Notes under the pieces: model-generated | Database searches by the model: none | What the model was told of the DNA's origin: nothing | What the model saw: the letters and a program-made list of their open reading frames with translations, nothing else | Source of the DNA: Blastomussa wellsi | Taxonomy: Eukaryota > Cnidaria > Anthozoa > Scleractinia > Plerogyridae | Direction: 5' to 3' | Length of the DNA stretch: 64,000 nucleotides | Assembly: GCA_947652115.1 (NCBI GenBank) | Contig: OX393563.1 | Span: 9,025,942-9,089,941 of the forward strand | Position numbers and translations under genes: made by a program | Part shown: in pieces, positions 32,204 to 43,100 of the stretch | Position numbering within the stretch: the stretch's first letter is position 1 | Layout: every line of letters begins with the position of its first letter

Positions 32204-33254
32204 AGGAGACGGCTGCACTCAGGCTATTTCCTAAAGCGAAAAAGTGACGTCTGCGAAACGGCGTCGCTAATCGTGTTCCAGTATCCTGCTGTTCGAGATT
32301 AAATTTAGCATAAATTATAGCTTTAATTCAAGAATTTCGCTAAATCAAATATAATCAATTTAGAGAGCTTAAGCAATAGAAATAAAACAGAAAAACAGTA
32401 ATAGCAAAGACAACGAGTACTAAAACATATGGCAAATCACAGCTCATGACCTGCCAAGTGTCAGAAAAAAAATTCACAGGGTTAAAGAAATGGTGAAGAC
32501 CTGTGACCTCAGCTAAATGTTTGCTAAATTACTGAGTCGGACTGTTTGAGTTGAAGTTACCCTTTCAGAATATAACCAGCATTAAAAAAAACACAAAGCA
32601 AAATAGCTCGAAAACGAGTTTAATCTGAGACAAATGTTAGGAACCGCAAGAGTTATATACGGCAGCCTGTCAACTCCTTTAGTAACTTTTAGTACACGAT
32701 CACGAAAGCGATTCATCCAAAAGTACTCGCCCTTCGAGGATTCCACACTGTTTATTCCAAGTTTTTGGAACTCCTTATTCACTAGCAGCTCAGCCTTGAA
32801 AGATTTATAACCGCTTCCATGTAAGATTTCGTCTTCGACCCCGGGTCACTTCCGTAGCTTTCCAACGCATCGATTGCTTGATACACAGGGATCTTGAATT
32901 TACAGCAACTGTACAGAGCGGACTTTGTCACTTAGAAATTCTCCTCTACCTTGAACCAGACTTCTGAACTTGTGATTCACAACAAGCGAAATAAACTGCA
33001 CAAAATCACACGTGAGCTACGGTTAATGTTTTCCTCTTGCATGTTAATGAAAACACAATGCATAATTATGTTAAGTATTTTACGATGAAAGCCAATCAGG
33101 GTTGATTCTTACAATGCCTACTGTCAAAGCAACCAATGAGAGAGCGGTCCCCAAATTCTGGAGAAACAGCAGGACACTGGAACACGATTAACGACGCCTT
33201 TTCGCAGACGTCACTTTTCCGCTTTAGGAAATAGGAGACGGCTGCACGCAGGCT
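32204..33254. mobile_element. 1051-bp terminal inverted repeat element inside the gypsy protease
   Basis: Flanked by a 10-bp target-site duplication AGAAAGCATT at 32194-32203 and 33255-33264. Inverted arms of about 70 bp start CTATTTCCTAAAGCG and continue through GTGACGTCTGCGAAA to TAATCGTGTTCCAGT. The outermost ~22 bp (AGGAGACGGCTGCAC..) stands in the same orientation at both ends, unlike the inner arms. The interior holds only one short open frame (32582-32782) with no recognised domain, so the element is probably non-autonomous. Confidence 0.75.
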
Positions 33255-33264
33255 AGAAAGCATT

Positions 33265-33727
33265 TGCCCACAGTATCTAACTGGTGCCCCCCATATGATT
33301 TGAATAACATGCTAGTTGGCCCTATCCGGGCATTAAACTGATTGGCCAAACCCAAAGACATTACATTACATTCTGCACCAGTATCGAGTTTGAAAGTTAT
33401 GGGAGTGTTATTAACTAACAAATATGACTGAATGTTCCTTCTAGTGCTACCTTGAATTTCCTCGATGTACAGTCCCTCCGCTGGTTCTGTGCCTTCATTC
33501 CCTTCTATTTGTACATGACGAACTCTTCTCTCTTCCGTACCAGTCTTCGTTTTGAGACAGCACCGAGCGTAGTGGTTTCGCTCGTTGCATTTTTAACACG
33601 TGGCTCCATAGGCCGGACAATTTCCTCTGTCGTGGGACTTAACGCAGAATTTGCATTTGATTGTTCTCTGCGAATCTTCGTGTTTGAATTTTCCCGTGTC
33701 TTGTCCCCGCCTCGATTAGTTTTGTAA
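33265..33727 (-). mobile_element. Ty3/gypsy-type fragment: Gag zinc knuckles and aspartic protease
   Basis: Reading the - strand from 33665 there is a CCHC knuckle (CKFCVKSHDRGNC), then a second knuckle (KCNERNHYARC) just after an in-frame TAA, then a protease block with the active-site motif FKLDTGAECNVMS at about 33350-33390. The protease frame stops at 33265, where an inverted-repeat element has inserted. The stop and missing downstream domains show a dead copy. Confidence 0.8.
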
Positions 33728-34310
33728 CTATATATATATTTACGGGGGAAAGCAATGTTTGTAAAAAAATTAAATCTTAAATGATGAATAAAAGTTTAGT
33801 TGAGTAGAAGTTGTTAGCTGTTGCAGTCAAAGCCCAATTAAAAGAAGACGTTCCACACACTCATAATCTGCAACATCGCAAAGAAATAGCTTCGCAGAAA
33901 ATGGTTTCCTCAGTATACAAGCGTCGACAGGTACTAATTAGGCGTAGACAGGTGTTAACATTAAGACTGGAGAAGAAATCCAAATTTTGGCATAACGTTT
34001 CGGTAACCCACACTAAAACGGAAATTAATTTTAAATATCCCCAACTGTGAAAACTCACTTCCCCGCCCTTAGCAGTAAGCATGCCGCATGTCCAGGTACG
34101 AGAAGAGACTCCATTTTACTGACTTCGGCCAGCCATTTTAAAACAGCTTTCGAAACATAATCAATTGAGATTGTTTATTATTCAATGAATTTTCCCATGA
34201 ACCAGCAACTCAAATACTAGCAACTTATTAGCAAAAATGCATGCCTTAAACAATTAACTAATAAATTGTTTTCTAGTGCTTCGCAAACGCAGATAATTTT
34301 TAAAACCGGA
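33728..34310. other. Spacer between gypsy remnant and SGNH pseudogene
   Basis: AT-rich, a TATATATATA tract near 33729, no recognisable coding sequence or LTR. Confidence 0.5.
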
Positions 34311-35864
34311 TTAGCGTTTATTTGATTCTTTTGTATTAAGAAGCAGCATTTTGTAATCGTCAGGTGACCAAACCTTCTGTAACGTATTTGTTGGCTTATA
34401 CCCTTTTATATCCTTCATACCTTCTGGACCTAATACTATTCCATTGACAAGAACGTCGAATTTTTCACTGCCATCAGTATGTATTTGCATTTTGTAGTTG
34501 CCTGGGCTTATTTTCTCCCCTAGAAAGTATATACGTGTCTGTAATAGGATTCTTCCATAGCTCTTTCCCGTTATGGTTAATGGGCTACGTTCTTCTTTAT
34601 TCAGCCACACTTTTATCTTGCCATTTTGAAGACGACGAAGTACTAAGCCGACTGACCACTTTTCTGTTTTTTTCCTGCCATTTCAGGAGCAGTGAAGGAA
34701 AATTCAATGAAGCTTCCACCTTTTCTCGATTGCCAACCACCGAACGAATCAGTTATGTCTGCGCCAGTTTGCATCATCCTCGCACTCATGCTCTCAGGTG
34801 TTATTTCATCAAAACCGTTTCGTTTTAACACCTTGACTTTAAGTGACTGAACTCCGCCTGGAATTCTCCAGTTTGTCGATATCAGTGACCAACAAAGTGG
34901 CTTTGAAATTAACGTTTGGTTGGGAAGTTTGATAAATAATGGCGCTATTTCACCATAGGACCCAGCTATCCCGGTCTCATATTTCCAGGGACAACAAGCA
35001 ACTTGTCTGAGCCCTTTCTGGAAGTAACAAGTCAACATTAAGGCAATTTGTGCGTGACTTTTAATGCCAATGTGAATATGATCCTCGTTGATCATGCCTG
35101 CTTTGATTTCGATGAGGTTGACTTATCTTTGAGGTTGACTTATCCAATGGACAAACAACATCTCGCCAGCTAAACAGCGTTATGTTATAGTATCTGGCGA
35201 TCTCCTGCTGACGGATATCTTCAAAATTGAAGCATCTTGGATTGAGAATTCTATTCCACCAAGTCACTTTTTCGATTAAATCGACAAGCGTCACAAACAA
35301 GACGAGTGGTCGAGACAAAAAAGACATTACTCTTCGTGCCAACTGTTCCATCGGCTGGGCAGCCACACCATAGAGGTACCCGTAATCATTTACTGATAGT
35401 TCGATTACAACTAAGTCGAGATCTTTACTCATCGATAAATAATTTTGTAAACACAGGCTGAAGAAGTCGCTTCCAGTTCCTCCTAGAGACAAATTTTGGA
35501 CTGTAAGTTTCGAACCAGTGTGCGGCAAAATCACACTGTTCCACCACTGAACGACCAGCTGGTGATAGAGTTGTCTGTGATCTCAAATTCCGCCTACAGC
35601 CGAATTCGATCCTCCCATAACAATCATTTCGATATTCACTCCCCTCAACACTTTATGAAAAAATGACCAGACACGAAAAGAACTTTGGCCATAATTACAT
35701 GTGGCGCTGTCAATAGTCTTTCCAGAGACGCTCAGTTGCTCTAGGTTTCGATAGACGAGCCTGTCCCGCCAAATGCTAAAAGGATCTTTGTCGAACCATA
35801 ACGGAGTGCAAAAGCATACTCCTTGAGATATCAAGACCAAAAGCGTCCAAAATTGTTGATGCAT
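34311..35864 (-). pseudogene. SGNH hydrolase-like pseudogene, intronless, with a stop and two frameshifts
   Basis: Relative of the intact gene at 28234-30344. It begins with a signal peptide (MHQQFWTLLVLISQGVCFC) that runs without an intron into the mature part (DPFSIWRDRLVYRN). GGSNSAVGGI carries the catalytic serine, but an in-frame TGA at 35583-35585 follows at once. GGTGSD, ELSVNDYGYLYG and EDHIHIGI (triad D and H) are still readable in other segments. The frame breaks near 35110-35145, at a 17-bp tandem duplication, and again near 34650-34680, in a run of seven A. The C-terminal part (SYGRILLQTRIYFLG, DIKGYKPTNTLQKVWSPDDY) is intact. It is either a retrocopy or a copy that never had the intron. 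Confidence 0.85.
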
Positions 35865-37138
35865 CTTACAGGAAGAAAGTTACAAGTACTGTCTCTTTCA
35901 GGATTATTTAAACAATAACTTAATTTGTCCCACAAACGTCATCTTCCAGTTTTCTTATTGCGTCCCGAGTTTTAAGACAAAGAAACAACCAGGTGCCATA
36001 TTGTTTCACTTTATGTAACAGTTGCGACATCCTTTACCTTCTAGAGGCCCCACATGAATGATTATGACGACCAATTGATACATGACTCACTGGACGAGAT
36101 TTATAAGAGATTTCAGCAATATCTCTTCAATGTCTATACCAGAAAACTGTGTTCAGTTTCAATGACCGTTCAAGTTCTGCAAGCGCCAATCAAACAATTT
36201 TGGAGAAACTTAAATCAGTAGACCTGACGACAACTGTAAGAGATCTTAAAGACAAACACTTCTTCAATAATGCCTTCCACAACACTGCATTCAATTCCAA
36301 GGACCGTCAAAGGAAAATAGACGGATGTAGTGAAATACACTAAACCAGTCTTGATAAGCCGAGGGACAAAAACGCCCATAGTCACTGACCAGCAGTACTT
36401 TGTTCATAATTCTAAATCGGTAACCGACATCCGGGTTGTCTCGGTTTCACGCGCCGACCTTTGCACTAATGAGCACAAACTGGGAAGGGCTGTAATAAGC
36501 TCGACTGCCTGTTTCCGAAATGCGTAAAAAGGCACAAATTTGAACAATGGAAATTCATTGTCAGCGACGTCTGGCTGGTATTTCGATTTATATTTTGGTA
36601 AGCACTCACAGTTAATTCATGTTTTTCTATCCTTTAATGGAAAATGTTCCTAACGTACATTAATAGCTATTAATTTGTAGCCACAAAGAATAAAATAGTA
36701 TCGCATGTTTAACTCTTTCCAGTAAACAAAAACAGAAAGGACCTACTGCCTTAACCATATCATTTTGTATATTTTATTGAATTAATCGAAGAAAAAAGGT
36801 AATTTACAACTGACATTAGCTTACCAAAGAAGGCAGTAAGATTTACACCTCGCTTTTACATTGTGTCATCAACCTACAGAAGACTGATTTTGCATTTTAG
36901 CACTATAAGCTATCAGTTCGTCATCTAACTTTTAAAAATGGACGTCTAGCTTTCCAGACACCGATTAACATCTACAAAGCAATCAATAATATTCACCTTG
37001 AATTAAACCATTGCTACACTGAGAAATGCAACTCATATTGGTATCAACATTACGAAGTGACTGACTGATTAACAGGACATTTTTGTCCTGATATCTTGAA
37101 GTAGGCTGTGCCAGCTTCTAGACTTTGAATGCTGCTTC
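35865..37138. other. Spacer between SGNH pseudogene and copy B 3' end
   Basis: Short open frames on the + strand (36149-36527) match nothing I recognise. The part next to 37139 should contain the copy B 3' UTR. Confidence 0.5.
36773..36778 (-). promoter_or_regulatory. Candidate polyadenylation signal of copy B
   Basis: AATAAA on the - strand about 360 bases after the copy B stop codon, in AT-rich sequence. The word alone is weak evidence. Confidence 0.25.
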
Positions 37139-40100
37139 TCAAGCAGAAGCTGACTGACGCTCTTTGTGAAAGTCGTCACTTAGTTGGACAGCGGAATTCC
37201 ACACCGCTTTTAAGTGCGTCATTTTGATGTTTTCAGGTATGTTCTCTGTTCCAGGTATTTGTTCTTCGCCTTTATCTGCCAAGCACAGCTCCAAATACTC
37301 GCCAAAACTGCAAGAAAATTGTAATAGATATCTATATTCCCTTCAAAAATGCTGATAATACCTACATACTGAAGAAGCAATTAAGCACTTAGCAGTATTA
37401 CACGACCGACTAAAGCTTTAAATCTAAGAGACCAGGTAGAAAAAAACCTGCGTAGGAGGTTAACCCCGTACGAATCAGGGCCGAACACTACCTCTCGCAA
37501 CGAGTGACGCTACTTGTTGTTCACAACAATTCCCCTGGCCCTAGAAAACAACAGAGCTAGTGTTTATAACGGGTGAAGCAAAATAGAGGTTCTAAAGAGG
37601 CAATGTTTTAATACTGAAGAATCAAGGGATTTCACAATTTGGTTGCGCGGAAATGCCGGGCACCCTCTACCTTTCTGGAGCCTCCATTTTACCTCTATTG
37701 TTTTCCAGGCCTAGACGCATTGTTGTGACGTGTTATCGATTGTTTTTTAGAACCAATGACATGTCTCTTTCCGATTGGCAGGTCACGATCCGAAAATTGG
37801 AGAAAAGCAAAAGCGTCACGAAGTCTTTTGAGGGAAAATAATTTCGTGACGCACCCATACAGTGAGAACAAAGGTGGACATCTTGGGTTCTTTCGAATCG
37901 AATGCTTTACTTTTAAGGTATGGTAGCAACTGGTTTAGTACGAGTATATGCATATGGAAGTAAGCTATTAATACTAAAATACTTTGTGATTACCTCATCG
38001 TCGAGATAATTTCCCCATCTTTTTTGACATTCAGAAGAATCATTTCCAGGAGTTGCGGTAAAAACAAGTCCACGTCGATTTTTCGCAACACGCGATTAAG
38101 GTGCGCAACGTCACTCGAGCCCAATTTTTCCTTGAAAACTTCAGGCATTTGCTCAAATGGCTCCTAAAAATGTTCGGAAAAGTGATTTTATTATGGTTTG
38201 TCTAGCTAACCCAAGCTCACTTGTTTTATAAATGGTTTTATTAAAACATAAAGTAAGCCAAACAAATTATAGCACATCTTATACACCTGCGTAGGATTAA
38301 GTTTCTTGTTTGGTCATAACATAATTTGAGTTCTTTGTTAGCGCCCCGTTTCCGACATTTCAACTCCTCTAAATAATTCCCCCTATACCGGTACCCATAT
38401 ACCCATGGCAAGTCAAGGAAAATTATGAACGGAAAAAATACTGGAGGCAACTAAATGTTTAAGAGTCACCTGCCCACCACGTTTTATTAAAAGCTTTTAG
38501 TGGATATGTTTCTATTAATAGAAATAAACAATATATACACAATCCCTGATAGCTATTGCTCTTTATACCAAGATTCATGAGTTAGATATACCTGTCGTTA
38601 TAATATATATATGAAACCAATAAGAACTAGGAGTTCGCATGTGATAGGTGGCGCAGTAACTTAAGTTATTATTTCAACAAAGCACAGGCTCAATTAAGTA
38701 AAGCCAAAATAATTCCTTATAACTCTCGGGAACAGCTCTAACCTTCTTGACTAACGATCCACCTAAAAGAAGAACTAACCAGAAGCAATTATAAGTCTTG
38801 GCGGTTGGTGCATGGCCAAATTTGATTTTAGATAGGACGAAAGCCAGATTCATTACCCCATAGCGTAACAAAGTTAATACACTCTATAAACCTGTTTGTT
38901 CCTGGACTTGATTTTCGCTCTCTCAAGAGCCATGAGTCGCCATAGTGCCAAGGTGTGAGACAGGTTGCAGTGTTGCTCTGCCTGTAATCATATTATAACA
39001 ATGATGAAGATGAAATGTTCATTATGACAAGAGCGTGGTACAAAGAAACAGTTCCCAACAGGATTCGAACTCATGGCCTCCCAGATATCGGTTATGCCGC
39101 ACTCCAACGAACTGAGCTACGGGGAACTCATGGTAATCTAGGCCATTTACTAGCAATGTCAAATGCAACGTTAATGAACCATACAACATTCTATGTTTGA
39201 GTTTGGTTTTGCTACCCGTTTGAATTACCACAACATTGGAACACGAAACCTTCAAAAGGTACTTACGGTTGGGCTCTTGAGGCCGCGTTCATTGGGTAAC
39301 TTAAGTACTTCATGTAAGTACCATTTTAAAGGTTTCTTCGGTTGGCCACCTGATGAAGCCAGAAAACCAATGGCAATATCCAACGACGACAAAACATCGC
39401 AGACATCAGACAAGGAGGAGCGTAAATCTACGATAATCTGGCCTTCGCTTACGCGAGAAATGGATTCCTGCAACGAAAAGAGGAACATAAGAAAAAAGTG
39501 CTGCCTATCAAAACCGTTACGAAAGAAACGTAGCGTCTACACTACCATTATAAAAAGCTGAAAATACATGGCGCTTGTATATGTACAAAGAACCACGATG
39601 AACTTATTTCTCAAAGAAAAATAATTCTCAGCTGCAATTACGTGAACGATTACACACGTCTCATTTTCATACTTCCACAAAAACGATAAATCCTTTTTCA
39701 AAAGAAAGACATCCACTTTGCGTTTTCAAAGGCCCTCTTTGTAGTACGGACGGTAGGCCACCATGCTTTCAAAACGAGGGTCCTCATCTCTGGGTTCTAT
39801 GGTTTTTCTCTCTCCACGAAAACGAGAATTCAAAGTCGAACAGTGGATTAAGAGCCACTATGTGCAAATGCGACTTCGAATTTCCATTTATTTTCTCTTT
39901 ATTTTTTACTCCTTACCTATTTTACCTACGAATTTCAAAACAGTAATCCGTGAACGCCTTACCTGGGGAATTTTTTCAGCAAGTGACGCGAACACGGCAT
40001 CGTCACGTGTGTCACGACTGAAAGCAAATCGCTCCTCCTAAAGTGAACACAAATGAAGACAATTACAAAAATCACACATACTTTGTTTGTGAAGCAAAAC

Positions 40101-43100
40101 TGACAAAAGCAAACCTGAAAGAACTTCATTTTCAACAACAATATCAATTTATATGTATCTTGAACATGTTGCTAACAACCTACCTTGAACTCAACAAACG
40201 GTCTTCCCCTCAGAAACCTGTCAATGAGCTGCCTCTGCAGAGCCGCCCAGTCATAATGAACTGAAGTCTCCTGTCCCACCTCCAGAGAGTAGTTGCAATG
40301 CGCCAGGATAAGAGGTAGAAGATCCCGCTCAGGATCATAAGCTATCAGGTGCGACATGGTCACCTCCGTGACGGCTACACGATCAAGGGCGCTTCAAACG
40401 AGATAACGTTTATAAGTAAACAGGAATTGAGAAATAAATTATACATCGATCGATCAGTTATTCCTAGAAGGCAAAAGAACTAACAACCGCCTGTGATAAT
40501 CTGAAGCATTGTTGACGCTACTCTGTTATTAATTCTACTGTAACAGGGTCGCTTATTCTCTAACTTCGGTTGACCTTTTGTACCAAGCAATTCTGAAATG
40601 AAAACATATTGTTCAGACATACTGCAATCGTTTCATTCCTATTGTATAGTCTCGATGGAAAATGCAAATTAGTCGATCAAACGTCACAGGATTCTTTTTC
40701 TGTTACACCAAATTACTGCTATTCATGCAACTAAACCAAGAAATCACTTGAGGGGCCCGGGGGGTTCTCCCCCTCCTCCCCTTATTAGGGAGCTTAAGCA
40801 AACCACGACTGCAACGTCAACGAGAACGTCGCTAAACAAAAGATTTAATGAGCAGTACAATAGCTCGGCACGTGCGTTATAATTCTATGTACATTTCTTT
40901 GCCGTCCTCTGCAAAACAACAACGTGAAATGACCAATTTCTCAGTACTTTGGAGAACGTGAACCTCGACGGCTAAATTGTCGGTTTTCTGTTTGAAAATA
41001 AACGCCGTCCTTATATTTTTTACAAGAACTATGTTTGAAAGCGATAGATGCACCGAATACATCAAGACAATTGCGAAATTCGTGCGTAAAATATAAATTC
41101 ATTTTTAAGCAGGCGTCGTCCTAGCCGTTGCCGTCGTATTTGCTTAAGCTCCCTATTGGCGAAAATTTTAAGGCCCGAAGGGCCGGAAAATATTTCGGAC
41201 CCCCACCTTAATTTAAGGCCCGCAGGGCCGAAACATTTCCCCCCCCCCCCCCCCCCTCCCCCGCTTAGAAAGAAGTCTGGATCCGTCACTGGGACAGAAG
41301 CGAATAATAACATACCTATCCTGGCTAGTAGCACTACGATATGCTCCCAAAAACTCGTCATGCGCATTAACTAAGTAGAAGGTGAGCGAAGTCGAACACA
41401 CTCCCATCCCAGTGGTACTAGGGAGACACATAGCGATTGGACAGTCATTGTCCATGGTGGTGTTGCAAAGGTCTTGTGGTACACGCAGCCGTCCTAGAAG
41501 AACAAAGACAATTCACAGACAATTATTTAAAAGCCTTAACAAAATGTAACTCCACCTGAAAAAGAACCTTAGTGAAGTGTTTCATCGTTACGAGTAACGA
41601 GTTTGCCATGAAACTACAAGGACTAGGAAATAATCTACACTTCGTTATGCCCATAAATAGTCCTACTTAACAATTAGATTATGAGCTCGAGATTTCTATT
41701 TGAGAAATAGGAAACATGTACCGTGTTTCTATTTAAACAATAGAGTGTTTCTGTCGAGGAACTATCGGCTGATAGTTGCTCCGCGGAAATTTGATGTTCT
41801 TAAAACAAATAGTTTTAAGAACATCAAATTTCCAAGGGGCAACTACCAGACCGATAGTTCCGAGACAAACTATTTTTTTACCCTATTTCTGAGACTAGCA
41901 ATCACTTTCTTCCTATAACAGGAATATAAACAATTCCCATTGCAGAAAAATAAATAATCGACAGAAACGTGAACTTATTGAACAGATATTGTGGCCTCGA
42001 GATCACTGCATACTAGTAACAAGTTGAATCAAGGTCGAATGGAAATGCGTGCTTTCATAATGAAACATATATTAAATTGTTCCTTGAAGGCGATACAGTA
42101 GTATATCTATAGTTTTTTCCCTTGTTTTGCTTTCTCCCTATTTCTTTCTTCTCCCATAAGACGTGGCATGAGCTAGTCAAATGAGAACATTTCTGAAGCT
42201 GATATTTTAACGAATTATGGGGTATTTTCAAGGTGCTCCTGCTCCTAAACGAATATGGGAACCCTTCTTTTTCATTACAAAATTTAAATTCCCTTACGAT
42301 GAACAACAAATGGGCAAAGTGTGAACGAAAATCTATTGTCAGTTCTATTTCAGAGGAATGACCTTAAATGGAGTAGACACGAGCTGTTCACGTGCACTGC
42401 TATTAGCTTATCAAATTTCTGGAAGTGTACCGAAAGCTCACCGCGCATCAGTTCTAGAATGTCTGGCAAAAAGATGACACGTTAACTCTGTGCGTCGCTT
42501 TAATTATAAACTTTGGTACTATCAGGCAGCACTGCTTTTCTTTTCTTTTTCTTTCGGCAAAAATACAGACGCTTCAAAGTGCTGCTACGATGAAAAATGT
42601 TGCTCTTGTTCTCTTTCGATTGCAATTGTATATTTGGAGAGAATGCATCATGCCAATTATTACGCCTCAATTTTTGTAATGTGTGAACCCAGCTGATTAG
42701 TATGCAGCACGAGCTTTTGGAAGTAAGTTAATGTTCTGCGTACCAAATTAGCTGGGTTCACACAGTAAAAAATGATACTTGTGAGCAGATAACGTCATTT
42801 TCTTTCTCGATCCAGCTCTCTCAATGCAACTCGACTGAAGCCGAATCGAGTGAAAGCGGACAGTTCAAACAAGAAATGATCGACGAAGGGCTAACGTTCG
42901 AAACGTCAGCTCTTGAATCTCTTTATGGTGGCCAATTCACATTATCAGCCCAGTTGATAAAACCAAATTATATTGTTATACTTCCCACCGACGCAGCACC
43001 ACAATTTCTTTAGAAATTTACCCCTCTGTTTAAAAAAAACGGACTTATTTTGAAAATTGAGGCGCAATAATTGGCATGGTACTTTCTTGCCAAATATAAT

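Noticed and set aside
36149..36527. Short + strand open frames in the spacer below copy B as a small gene.
   Set aside because: Two overlapping short frames without domain, signal peptide or splice support.
39051..39127. Functional tRNA gene on the - strand.
   Set aside because: The T stem is broken and no acceptable anticodon stem forms; a SINE head explains the boxes and the tail.
40877..41065. 62-codon open frame conserved in both copies of an inverted-repeat element (also 48469-48657).
   Set aside because: Codon-by-codon comparison shows about 18 differences, essentially all changing the amino acid and none silent, so there is no sign of protein-level constraint.
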